From contig NZ_JAGHZZ010000002.1 of the NCBI RefSeq assembly GCF_017745095.1, positions 186,001 through 250,000 on the forward strand: a DNA stretch of 64,000 nucleotides. The letters run 5' to 3'. Positions 52,235 to 60,746 of this stretch are shown here, in pieces. The translations under genes and the position numbers were made by a program. Under the pieces are notes generated by a model that ran no database searches, had not been told where the DNA came from, and worked only from the letters and a program-made list of their open reading frames with translations. Source of the stretch: Sporocytophaga sp. Its GTDB lineage: Bacteria > Bacteroidota > Bacteroidia > Cytophagales > Cytophagaceae. The first letter of the stretch is position 1. The number at the start of each line of letters is the position of its first letter.

Positions 52235-53059
52235 TTAATTAATTCTTCTATATATCTTTTCTTTATGATCTATTACCTGAAAATATTTTTCAATTTTGCT
52301 GAACCTTAGTGATTCCTTGTTACCCAGAGCAAGAAAACCAAATACTGGAAGACTTTCCATGAATAACTCCAACACTTTTTCCTGTAATTCTTTTTGAAAA
52401 TATATCAGTACATTGCGACAAACAATGAGGTTAAACTCATTAAATGATCCGTCGTGTACAAGATTATGAATTGAAAACAGAAAGTTTTTACTTAATTCAG
52501 AATCCATAATGGCTCTGTTATATCTCGCATGATAGTAGTCAGAAAGAGAATATAAACCTCCAGCATCAATATAATTCCTGGAATATTCTTTCATGCAGGA
52601 TATAGGATAAATACCCTCCTTTGCTGTCTGCAACACTTTACCATTAATATCTGTCGCATAAATCCTTGATTTTTCCAAAACAGATTCTTCTCTAAAAAGC
52701 ATTGCAAGCGAATATGTCTCTTCACCTGTTGAGCACCCCGCATCCCACACTCTTACATAGGGATATGTCTTCAGATATGGCACTACATTTTTCCTGAGAG
52801 AAAGATAAAACGAAGGATCTCTGAACATCTCTGTTACATTCACTGTAACCTCTTCCAAAAAAGATTCAAAATACTCACTATCTGCAAGTATCCTGATTTT
52901 CAGTTCACGCAATGATTCCAGGCTTTCATTAATCATAAACCTGCTAATACGCCTGTACATTGAAGCCTTGGAGTATCCGGCAAAATCATAACTATATCGC
53001 TCCAGAATTGACATGAGCAAATCCTGATATTCTTCATCTCCTATTTCTATGGGTCCCAT
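52235..53059 (-). CDS. cheR: CheR-type protein-glutamate methyltransferase
   Basis: A 274-residue protein of CheR length. The N-terminal helical domain (about 1-80) has FAGYSKASMYRRISRFM. The SAM-binding domain shows VRVWDAGCSTGEETYSLAML, then IYATDING and NLIVCRNVLIYF. It methylates Glu side chains on receptors or sensor proteins. No CheB methylesterase or chemoreceptor gene is in the window. Here it probably modifies the coiled-coil region of the hybrid kinase whose stop codon lies just upstream. The frame is open up to a TTG at 53068; ATG 53059 was chosen. Confidence 0.9.
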   Translation of the reverse strand: MGPIEIGDEEYQDLLMSILERYSYDFAGYSKASMYRRISRFMINESLESLRELKIRILADSEYFESFLEEVTVNVTEMFRDPSFYLSLRKNVVPYLKTYPYVRVWDAGCSTGEETYSLAMLFREESVLEKSRIYATDINGKVLQTAKEGIYPISCMKEYSRNYIDAGGLYSLSDYYHARYNRAIMDSELSKNFLFSIHNLVHDGSFNEFNLIVCRNVLIYFQKELQEKVLELFMESLPVFGFLALGNKESLRFSKIEKYFQVIDHKEKIYRRIN

Positions 53060-53068
53060 CACCGACAA

Positions 53069-56000
53069 TTAACTTTTATATAACCACACACGCATCAGAG
53101 ATAATAATTTAGGTAACTCTATAGGTTTTGATATATAATCTGAAACACCCGCTGCAATGCATTTTTCCTTATCGCCTGTCATTGCTTTTGCTGTAATTGC
53201 AATAATAGGAAGGTTACGATATTCAGGTTTAGATCTGATAGATTTAGTAGCATCAATTCCATCCATCTCAGGCATCATAATATCCATTAATATAATATCA
53301 GTGTCCGGATTTGCATCCAGTTCATCAATTGCTTGCCTTCCATCATAAGCCACCACTACATGCATCCCTTGATCTTCCAATACATTGGTCAGAGAATATA
53401 TATTGCGCATATCATCATCGGCAATTAGTACTTTTTTATCTTTCAGCAACATATCTCTCTGTATAATTGAAGACCTCGATGACTTCTCTATGCTTGCCCC
53501 CATATTGTGCATAAAGAGTTTAACTTCTTCCAAAAGTCTTGTATATGAATACTCTGTCTTAATAATTATAGTATCTGCATATCTCTTGAATTTAGCTTCT
53601 TCATCTATCGAAAGATCTTTTCCTGAATAAATAATGACAGGCATTCCTTTTAGATCTTTATCCTTTTTTATAAACTCTAGCAGATCATATCCATTGTAAT
53701 CTGGAAGTTTTATATCTAATATGATTCCATCGTACCTTTCCTTCTTCAAAAGGTCAAGAGCTTCAGCTCCATTAAAGGCATTATCGGATTCGATGCCCTG
53801 AGATTTTAAAAGGTCCTTTACAGCCAGGCTCTCATTTTCATTATCTTCCACAATCAACACCTTCATTATATCCCTGTCGATGCTGACACTAATTTTGTTG
53901 AATGCTTTATCAAGGGACTCAAGAGCTATAGGCTTTGGTATAAAATTTTCCTGTCCCATTTGGTTATGATAGGCTTCCTTATCATATGCAGACATCATGT
54001 GTACAGGAATATTTTTTAACAAAGGATTATGCTTAAGTCTTTTAAGTACATCCCATCCATTGGTATCCGGCAACTGCACATCGAGCAGTATGGCAGCGAA
54101 ATTATTATCCTGCGCAAGCGCAATTACTTCATTTCCATTATGAGTAACGGTGACATCATAACCTTTACTTTTAGCATAGTCTTCAAGAATCTTGGAGAAG
54201 TAAATATCATCTTCTACAATCAAGATACTCTTCGACGAATTTCCGGTAGGAATATTTTTTGAAACTGGTAATACTTTGGATACTGGAGCATATTTCTCTG
54301 GGGCTAATACAGCTTCTTCCAGATTGGTTTCATCAGCTCTCTCCGGAAGGTATAATGTGAATTTACTTCCGTTACCAACTGTACTTTCAACTTGAATTTC
54401 CCCACCTAGCAAAACTGCTATATCTCTGCTGATGGTAAGTCCAAGACCAGAGCCTCCGTATTTCCTGGTTGTGGAAGGATCTGCCTGTTGAAAGGCCTCA
54501 AATATAAGATCCAGCTTATCCGGAGGAATTCCGATACCAGTATCTTTTACGACGAAGGCTACCATCTTTTTAGTATTCAAATCAGGATTCAAAAATTTCT
54601 TATTAGACTCAGTAACCGGCTTTATAACGTATTCAACAATTCCATTATCTGGAGTGAATTTAAAAGCATTAGATAATAGATTCTTGAGCACCTGTTCCAC
54701 TCTGAATTTGTCAGTGTAAATAAAATCAGGAAGGCCCTTTTCAATAGAGGATTTAAAATTTACATTTTTCTCTCTTGCAAGCTCTCTGAACTGATCATCC
54801 ATTTTAAACTCATACGGTCTGAAATCTCCTAATTCAAGTTTTACTTTTCCAGACTCTACTTTTGCCAAATCAAGAATTTGATTGATGAGCTTAAGCAAGT
54901 CATTACCTGATCGCTCAATAATTCCGGCTTGTTCAACTTCTTTACTGCTTAATGATTTGTTTTTATTGTCTTTTAAAAGTCCTGAAAGTATTAAGATACT
55001 ATTCAGTGGAGTCCTTAACTCATGAGACATGTTGGCAAGGAAATCTGATTTATATTTACTAATTACCTCTACCTGATTCATTTTTAATTGTAATGCCTGT
55101 CTTGCATCCTCAAGCGCTTTATTTTTTGAATTAATAGCCTCATACTGTAATTCAAGCTCTGCATTCTTTTCTTGAAGTTCTTCTTCACTCGCTCTTAACT
55201 CTTCGTCAGAAGCCTGTAACTTATCTCTTTGCTCTCTCAACTCATCATTCATAGTCCGTAGTTCTTCCTGTTGTGTCTCCAGCTCCTCTGCCTGATTTTG
55301 TGTTTCTGACAACAACTCGAAAGTCCTCATCTCTGATCTTACTCCATTTATAAAAATGGATATTGTACTTCCTATCTTGTAAATAAACTGGAGATCAAGT
55401 TCACTGAATTTTTCTTTGCTCAACAGCTCAACTATTGCAACAGTTTTTTCAGAATGATAAAACGGCACTATTAAGATCTCTGCAACCTCAAATACTGCAA
55501 GGCCTGTATTGATCTTTATATTTTTAACCGACACATCATTAATCAACTGAACCTTTTTCTGTAAAACACATTGCCCAAGCAGGCCTTCTCCAGGATAAAA
55601 TTTCTTTGGAACATCCATACTTTTCTCCAAGGCATAAGTGTCTGCAAGATGAAAACTGCCATCTTCCTGTGCCAAATAAATTACTCCTGATTGAGCCCTC
55701 ATAAATTCTGTCAGGAATGTCAATACCTTTTTGCTCAATACATCTAAATCTCGTTCGCCTCTTAGCAAATCATTAATCCTGCTATTTGCCTCCAACAAGT
55801 AATTCTGGTTATAAACTTCATTTCTATTTTTAATCAATTCCTCATTGGAATCCTCAAGACGACTATTAAGAGCTTTTAATTCCTCCTGAACAATTTCTCT
55901 GTTTTTAATATCTCTGTTTATAAAATAAAATGAAACTCCCGCCAAAACAATAGCAATGAGAGAAGAGACTATAATAACGATCGGTGATAACCTGTAATAC

Positions 56001-56536
56001 TTATTGACAGCTGCAATCCTGGTTTTAAGTAGTCTCTGCTCTTCATTCCGCATATTTGTATACATAGTACGAATCTCATCCATCAATTTCTTACCAACAA
56101 CCATATCACTGTAGCTGATTTGCGTCTTGTCCTTTCTGAATTTCTCCAATACCTCAGCCAGCCTGTCAAAGCGCTGATCCAACAGCCTTTCCAATGTATC
56201 TATTGATCTCCTTTGGTATTCATTATCAGCAGTAAGTTCCTTCAACTTAGCTAAATTAACTTTTACTTTGCTTTCCGCATTTCGGTATGGTTCCAGAAAT
56301 TGCTCGTCTTCTGTAAGAAGATACCCTCTCTGGCCAGTCTCCGCTGCCCTCAACTGAGAAATAGTTGATTCTATATTGAAGAGTACTTCATTTGTATGAT
56401 CTACCCAAGATGACTGCTCTATCAGTTTTAAAATTGTATAAAATGAGAGTGATGAAGACAATATCAGTAGGACAATAGAGAATCCTAAACCCAGTCTTAT
56501 CTTTTTATTAAGACCAAATTTTTCAAAAGGCAACAT
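53069..56536 (-). CDS. CHASE3-GAF hybrid histidine kinase with three receiver domains
   Basis: A membrane protein of about 1155 residues. Membrane segment 1 (about 15-38) leads to a periplasmic CHASE3 domain (about 40-180, LRAAETGQRGYLLTEDEQFL). Membrane segment 2 (about 190-210), a GAF domain (about 250-395) and a long coiled coil (about 400-500) follow. HisKA has H-box FLANMSHELRTPLNS, and the ATPase domain has DTGIGI and GGSGLGLTIS. Three receivers follow (about 775-890, 895-1010, 1030-1150), each with acidic pair, phospho-acceptor Asp (LLDVQLPD, ILDIKLPD, LMDIMMPE) and Lys. It senses an unknown envelope or cytosolic signal. A TTG 6 nt upstream of the chosen ATG is less likely. Downstream partners are CheR and the second kinase. 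Confidence 0.93.
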   Translation of the reverse strand: MLPFEKFGLNKKIRLGLGFSIVLLILSSSLSFYTILKLIEQSSWVDHTNEVLFNIESTISQLRAAETGQRGYLLTEDEQFLEPYRNAESKVKVNLAKLKELTADNEYQRRSIDTLERLLDQRFDRLAEVLEKFRKDKTQISYSDMVVGKKLMDEIRTMYTNMRNEEQRLLKTRIAAVNKYYRLSPIVIIVSSLIAIVLAGVSFYFINRDIKNREIVQEELKALNSRLEDSNEELIKNRNEVYNQNYLLEANSRINDLLRGERDLDVLSKKVLTFLTEFMRAQSGVIYLAQEDGSFHLADTYALEKSMDVPKKFYPGEGLLGQCVLQKKVQLINDVSVKNIKINTGLAVFEVAEILIVPFYHSEKTVAIVELLSKEKFSELDLQFIYKIGSTISIFINGVRSEMRTFELLSETQNQAEELETQQEELRTMNDELREQRDKLQASDEELRASEEELQEKNAELELQYEAINSKNKALEDARQALQLKMNQVEVISKYKSDFLANMSHELRTPLNSILILSGLLKDNKNKSLSSKEVEQAGIIERSGNDLLKLINQILDLAKVESGKVKLELGDFRPYEFKMDDQFRELAREKNVNFKSSIEKGLPDFIYTDKFRVEQVLKNLLSNAFKFTPDNGIVEYVIKPVTESNKKFLNPDLNTKKMVAFVVKDTGIGIPPDKLDLIFEAFQQADPSTTRKYGGSGLGLTISRDIAVLLGGEIQVESTVGNGSKFTLYLPERADETNLEEAVLAPEKYAPVSKVLPVSKNIPTGNSSKSILIVEDDIYFSKILEDYAKSKGYDVTVTHNGNEVIALAQDNNFAAILLDVQLPDTNGWDVLKRLKHNPLLKNIPVHMMSAYDKEAYHNQMGQENFIPKPIALESLDKAFNKISVSIDRDIMKVLIVEDNENESLAVKDLLKSQGIESDNAFNGAEALDLLKKERYDGIILDIKLPDYNGYDLLEFIKKDKDLKGMPVIIYSGKDLSIDEEAKFKRYADTIIIKTEYSYTRLLEEVKLFMHNMGASIEKSSRSSIIQRDMLLKDKKVLIADDDMRNIYSLTNVLEDQGMHVVVAYDGRQAIDELDANPDTDIILMDIMMPEMDGIDATKSIRSKPEYRNLPIIAITAKAMTGDKEKCIAAGVSDYISKPIELPKLLSLMRVWLYKS

Positions 56537-56753
56537 ATTCAATTAATTTAAATTAACACAAGCCTGTAATAGCTATTGATTCTACTATTACAACTCTAAA
56601 AGTAAAACTGAATACAACAATTTAAAAATGTATATGTTTAAAGAACTGAATATAAATTTTATTCTATTCATTTAGGGCGTATGCTATCGATTGGACAACT
56701 CTCTAGCTATCAAAAATATAAAAACACACATGTGGAAATATTCCACAAAAAAA

Positions 56754-57386
56754 TTATCTACTCCATTCTAATAGATTGAAGTCGGTAACGAGTCTGCAAA
56801 TTCTCCCAGCATTATCAAAGCCGACATAAGACTGATATATATCATCTCCATATCCGGTAGTAAATATGGCGATAGTCTCTTCCTTTGATTTCCACATGTA
56901 CCAGGTTCTCGTGTCTTTATAAACTTCATCCATTTGATCAAAAATTTCCTCGTGGTATTCCTTATTTTTGTTAGCATAATATTCATATGCTTCCAATGCA
57001 GAAAGATCCATAAAACAACCAAGACCTGAATCTACTGCATATCCGAATATTTCCCCTTCCTGCAATTCTTCCATGTGCTGACCTTCAAGCAGCGCGAATT
57101 CCCAGCGGATCGGCTTCTCTTCTGAAAATTTTATTCTGGCAAATGCTATACGTTCATCTGTTTCAATATCTGCAATTGCTAGTTCCACCGGAAAACTCCC
57201 TATAGGAAACAAATTAACAAACGCATCCACCTCTTCTGTATTTAAGGGATCACACGTCAGGATCTTTCCAGTGGAGACATTTATATTTCCCATATCCTGA
57301 CATTGAAATGAGTAGTTAATACCTTCTTCAATAATAGAATATCCCTTACTAAAACTGTCTTCAAGAAAAGATGGATAGGTAATCAT
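56754..57386 (-). CDS. DUF4241 family protein
   Basis: A 210-residue cytosolic protein resembling DUF4241: STGKILTCDPLN, PIGSFPVELAIADIETDERIAFARIKF, GYAVDSGLGCFMDLSALEAYE, and a final TTGYGDDIYQSYVGFD. The family is often found among immunity proteins of polymorphic toxin systems, but no toxin gene is adjacent here, so that role is not supported. It stands alone with gaps of 217 bp and about 150 bp on either side. The ATG was taken as given. Confidence 0.75.
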   Translation of the reverse strand: MITYPSFLEDSFSKGYSIIEEGINYSFQCQDMGNINVSTGKILTCDPLNTEEVDAFVNLFPIGSFPVELAIADIETDERIAFARIKFSEEKPIRWEFALLEGQHMEELQEGEIFGYAVDSGLGCFMDLSALEAYEYYANKNKEYHEEIFDQMDEVYKDTRTWYMWKSKEETIAIFTTGYGDDIYQSYVGFDNAGRICRLVTDFNLLEWSR

Positions 57387-57539
57387 ATAGTATTCAAAAA
57401 TGATGAAGTAACAAAAGTACTACTAAAGAAGGATATTATTCCATATAAATTTTGCTATGTGGAAAACAACCTGAGTATTAACGCGTAAATATTTGCGATT
57501 TCAGAGAATATTATTAATTTTTCATTAAAAGATAAACCT

Positions 57540-57893
57540 ATGAAAATAAGACCTATACTGTTTAGCTTAATAATTATAGCCTTGTTAAGCTCCTTTACCA
57601 TGCATGTGTTGAAAACCAGTCTGAAAGTAACAGTACGCAATGACCTGGGTAATTTGGAAAACGAAGCTTCTGTAAGCCTCTATAAAACTAAAGAAGATTA
57701 TGAAAAAAGTGTAAATCCAGTAGATACTCAAGTAACTGATGAAAAAGGAAACGCTGTATTTGAAAATCTGGAATCTGTGATTTACTACGTAGGTGCAGAA
57801 AAGGGTGATAAAAATAATTTCGGAGCTGGTGAAAAAACTGAAAAACTGGTAGAAAACAGACAGAATAAAGTAACCATTATAATTTCGGAATGA
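57540..57893 (+). CDS. Small exported protein with CnaB/transthyretin-like fold
   Basis: A 117-residue protein with an N-terminal hydrophobic signal (ILFSLIIIALLSSFTM). A beta-sandwich like CnaB or carboxypeptidase regulatory domains follows: LKVTVRNDLGNLENEASVSL, then VTDEKGNAVFENLESVIYYVGAEKG. Such domains are typically structural. It has no sorting domain or lipobox and is probably periplasmic. A strong terminator lies 7 nt behind. Confidence 0.7.
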   Translation: MKIRPILFSLIIIALLSSFTMHVLKTSLKVTVRNDLGNLENEASVSLYKTKEDYEKSVNPVDTQVTDEKGNAVFENLESVIYYVGAEKGDKNNFGAGEKTEKLVENRQNKVTIIISE

Positions 57894-57900
57894 TGCAGAT

Positions 57901-57937
57901 GAGACAAAGCAGCCTTACTTCAAAGCTGCTTTGTCTC
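57901..57937. terminator. Bidirectional terminator
   Basis: A perfect 13-bp stem, gagacaaagcagc (57901-57913) with gctgctttgtctc (57925-57937), closes an 11-nt loop between convergent genes. Flanking T tracts are short. Confidence 0.8.
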
Positions 57938-57945
57938 AATTAAAT

Positions 57946-58389
57946 TCAAATCAGTTCAGGAGACAGCCGAGTCGCGACTGCTATTCTGTTCCACCCATTA
58001 ATAGAGACAATAGTCATAATCAGCTGTGCAATAAAGTTTCCATCAAAATATTTTTCAGCTTCTCTATAAACCTCGTCAGAGACTCCATTATTAGCTATTA
58101 GTGTCACTTCTTCTGTGAGTGCAAGTACGACCCTTTCTTCCGGTGTAAAAAAAGGTGTTTCTCTCCAAGCAGATAAAGCATAAATACGCTGCTCTGTTTC
58201 ACCTTCCAATCGGGCATCCTTAGTATGCATTTGTATACAAAACGCACATCTGTTTATCTGAGAAGCTCTGATTTTAATCAGACTTTTGTAAGTCTTTGAA
58301 ATATTGGTAGAAGAAAGATATTTTTCTACTCCGTACATTGCCTGATAGGCATTTGGCTCCAGGTCTTTGATTTTGATTCTGCTTTCCAT
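57946..58389 (-). CDS. Carboxymuconolactone decarboxylase/AhpD-like protein, probable ECF41 target
   Basis: A 147-residue protein of the CMD/AhpD superfamily. It opens RIKIKDLEPNAYQAMYGVEKYL, and the active-site motif CAFCIQMHTKDA (Cys-x2-Cys with a following His) suits a peroxidatic or disulfide-reducing role. The end reads INGWNRIAVATRL. Upstream in-frame starts exist (TTG 58422, ATG 58401), but the ATG at 58389 begins at the usual family start and leaves room for the promoter at 58437-58412. The sigma-factor gene directly upstream is of the ECF41 class, which is known to be linked to CMD-type genes and to drive them. Confidence 0.85.
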   Translation of the reverse strand: MESRIKIKDLEPNAYQAMYGVEKYLSSTNISKTYKSLIKIRASQINRCAFCIQMHTKDARLEGETEQRIYALSAWRETPFFTPEERVVLALTEEVTLIANNGVSDEVYREAEKYFDGNFIAQLIMTIVSINGWNRIAVATRLSPELI

Positions 58390-58411
58390 AAGAACATTCA
58401 TTTTCCCAATA

Positions 58412-58437
58412 GACAGAACCAATCTGATTTTGTGACA
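58412..58437 (-). promoter_or_regulatory. Candidate ECF41-dependent promoter
   Basis: On the minus strand a TGTCACA (58437-58431) is followed after 15 bp by TGTC (58415-58412). The reported ECF41 consensus is TGTCACA, about 16 bp, then CGTC. It sits right after the sigma-factor stop and just before the CMD-like gene start. Confidence 0.65.
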
Positions 58438-58443
58438 AAAAAT

Positions 58444-59286
58444 TTAATTTTTATTAAAAAATATTTTTTCAGGATTTCTGATCAAGAATATATCATCGAT
58501 CCCATCATTAACAATTTCAGGATATAAAACAGAATGAAATTCTCCATTTAATTCAATCTTTATACCAGCCTTTCCATTCATGTATATTTTATTAAACTTA
58601 AATTCTCCTCTCTCGCTTTTAAATATTCCCTGAAAAAACTTCATAATATTTGTAACTCCATAAATAGGATTAATTGCTGCCGCAGCTTTGCCACCACCAT
58701 CTGAATAAAGGATTGCATCATTCTTTAGAAGCTCTGTGAGCCTATTAAAATCCTTACTGTCAATCGCCTCTATAAAAGCTTTAAACAACTCCTTCTGCTC
58801 TTCCTTGATCTTGTATTGTTCAAATGTGTTTTTCTTAAGCTTCAGGCTAGCCCGGTGATATAGCTGTCTGGCATTCTCCTGACTTGTCACTAGCAGCTCT
58901 GATATTTGCTGATAAGAATAACCGATCAACTCTCTGAGCACAATCACAGCGCGTTCATATGGATTGAGCTTTTCCAGAATTACTAAAAAAGCATAATCTA
59001 TAGTTTTGTCATCAGAAGGATCAATTTCTGTTAATATTGGTTCTGGCAACCATATACCTTTGTAAGCTTCTCTTTCCTGTTGTATCTTTTTTAAAGTATC
59101 TATTGCCTTGTTAACTGCTATTTTACTCAGATATGATCTAACATCTCTGATCTTATCATGTTCCAGCCCAAGCCATTTTTCATAAGTATCTTGTACAATG
59201 TCTTCAGCTGTTTGTATATCTCCTAGTATATTATAGGCTATTACAAATAAATATTTATGGTATTGAGTAAAACTTGCTTGAGTCAT
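58444..59286 (-). CDS. ECF41-type RNA polymerase sigma factor with SnoaL-like C-terminal extension
   Basis: About 280 residues. Sigma region 2 (about 5-75; AYNILGDIQTAEDIVQDTYEKWL) and region 4 (about 105-160; LNPYERAVIVLRELIGYSYQQISELL) are followed by a SnoaL-like domain (about 165-280). Three marks of the ECF41 group are visible: WLPEP in the linker, DGGGK in the extension, and NPEKI near the end (family NPDKL). In this group the extension replaces an anti-sigma factor and controls activity. The neighbouring CMD-like gene carries the matching promoter. The frame is open further upstream (TTG 59316, ATG 59313), but ATG 59286 starts at MTQASF, the usual family start, and lies just beyond an 18-bp palindrome. 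Confidence 0.93.
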   Translation of the reverse strand: MTQASFTQYHKYLFVIAYNILGDIQTAEDIVQDTYEKWLGLEHDKIRDVRSYLSKIAVNKAIDTLKKIQQEREAYKGIWLPEPILTEIDPSDDKTIDYAFLVILEKLNPYERAVIVLRELIGYSYQQISELLVTSQENARQLYHRASLKLKKNTFEQYKIKEEQKELFKAFIEAIDSKDFNRLTELLKNDAILYSDGGGKAAAAINPIYGVTNIMKFFQGIFKSERGEFKFNKIYMNGKAGIKIELNGEFHSVLYPEIVNDGIDDIFLIRNPEKIFFNKN

Positions 59287-59301
59287 CTTTTTAAGAACAG
59301 A

Positions 59302-59343
59302 TATTTCATACATCAATAACTTTCATTATTGATGTATGAAATA
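59302..59343. repeat. Perfect 18-bp inverted repeat upstream of the sigma-factor gene
   Basis: tatttcatacatcaataa (59302-59319) and ttattgatgtatgaaata (59326-59343) are exact reverse complements around a 6-nt centre. It lies 15 bp before the chosen sigma-factor ATG. It could be an operator for a dimeric regulator or an RNA hairpin in the leader that limits translation. Confidence 0.75.
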
Positions 59344-59478
59344 AATTAACAGGTCTTAATTTAACTAGGATTAATCGTTTTAAAAAATATCTATGTTAAT
59401 CATTTCAATAGAAGTTACGGTGAAGTAATTGATTATAATGATTAACAGGATTTTCAATGGTCAATGATTATTCAGGGT

Positions 59479-60126
59479 TTATATATTTTCTTTTTTGGTT
59501 AAAAGAATATACACAATAAAATAGGATGCAATCATAAAAGAGGTAAAAACCCCCGTAACCAGGATTGCTTTAACTCTGAACATATTAACTACTATATCAT
59601 TAAATAACAGGCCTGACTTTGTTAAAATATCCCAGCTATTCCATCTTAGAAATCTTCCAAGGTAAATTCCGTAAGAGCATAAGATCGATACAATACAAAT
59701 GAAGAACCAGGAAAACCTTCCTCCCGAATATTTCATAAAATGCTGATGCACATAAAAAAGACTGACCAGCCCACTTATCAGTCCTGTAAATGCAAAAGAA
59801 AACAATATCAATGCATCAAACCACATGGGGATAATTGCTCTTTCTTTTAGGTGAACTATATCGGTAATCAGATATGGTGCATTCGGGAAAAACAAAAGCC
59901 AGACAATACCAAGGATGATAAAAGAAAGTATATTAATTGATTTTTTATCATTCAGAGTACTGATTATAAAAGACAATATTAATGGAATCACTGCCAGAAG
60001 CCAGTTCCAGATCAGAAATAAAAAACTATGACTTCCGGAAATATGAATTCTAAGTGCAAGTAACATAAAACAAAATACAGATAGTAAAACAATTCCTGCT
60101 ACTATCTCTTTCTTACTGCTATTCAT
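59479..60126 (-). CDS. DUF1361 membrane protein
   Basis: A 215-residue protein with about six membrane segments. DUF1361 signatures are visible: WLLFFPNAPYLITDIVHLKER, then WFDALILFSFAFTGLISG and YLGRFLRWNSWDIL. The function of the family is unknown. It starts 5 bp after the stop of the next upstream membrane protein gene, so the two are co-transcribed, probably together with the DUF4173 gene. Confidence 0.85.
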   Translation of the reverse strand: MNSSKKEIVAGIVLLSVFCFMLLALRIHISGSHSFLFLIWNWLLAVIPLILSFIISTLNDKKSINILSFIILGIVWLLFFPNAPYLITDIVHLKERAIIPMWFDALILFSFAFTGLISGLVSLFYVHQHFMKYSGGRFSWFFICIVSILCSYGIYLGRFLRWNSWDILTKSGLLFNDIVVNMFRVKAILVTGVFTSFMIASYFIVYILLTKKENI

Positions 60127-60131
60127 AGTAT

Positions 60132-60647
60132 TCAGGCCGTTTGATAAATTTGCAAATTTTCTATTTTGATAATCCTTCTGATAAACTTATCACAATATAA
60201 TAAAGGAATGATTCCAATTGCGCCAAACATACAGTCTATCACTCTCCAATAAAAAGGTATGCCTCTGATTTCTCCTGCTATGAATGCCAGAGGAAAGACA
60301 GCAATACATGCAATCATGCCAAAATGAATTACCCAGATGTTTTTGACCGGATCCCTTAAAGGTCCGATAAATACAATGGCAATTACTATATGAGCAAATG
60401 CCAACCAATCTGTCCCATATGCAAGAAATGGATGGCGACTATTCATATCATTTAAACCTGTATAGACCTTATCGATCCATGCATATATTGGATTGTCCGG
60501 TTTAAGTATTTCCTGTGTCAGATCTTTTAGAAAAAACAGTTCCGTCTCCAATGGGAATGCAGTAAGGCCACTTAAGACTAAGCCAGCTATAAAGAAGCTT
60601 ATCAAAACTCTTACTCTTGTTCTTAGTTTTAAAGATTCAGTTTTCAT
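60132..60647 (-). CDS. Hypothetical integral membrane protein
   Basis: A 171-residue protein with four or five hydrophobic segments (VLISFFIAGLVLSGLTAFP, LAFAHIVIAIVFIGPL, IWVIHFGMIACIAVFPLAFIAGEI, MFGAIGIIPLLY). Conserved-looking polar stretches such as IKP-rich or GEIRGIPFYWR stand between them. No family assigned. It is 5 bp from the DUF1361 gene and 99 bp from the DUF4173 gene on the same strand, so a common membrane function or operon is likely. Confidence 0.7.
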   Translation of the reverse strand: MKTESLKLRTRVRVLISFFIAGLVLSGLTAFPLETELFFLKDLTQEILKPDNPIYAWIDKVYTGLNDMNSRHPFLAYGTDWLAFAHIVIAIVFIGPLRDPVKNIWVIHFGMIACIAVFPLAFIAGEIRGIPFYWRVIDCMFGAIGIIPLLYCDKFIRRIIKIENLQIYQTA

Positions 60648-60746
60648 TGTTATACTATTTTAGTTTACGACTCAATAACTTCTTTGTCCTAAGCCCTTCT
60701 CACAACTAAGAGAAGGGCTTTAAAAATTGGACTAAAAAATCCCAGG

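Noticed and set aside
56754-57386. DUF4241 protein as part of a toxin-immunity pair
   Set aside because: No toxin, T6SS or polymorphic-toxin gene is next to it.
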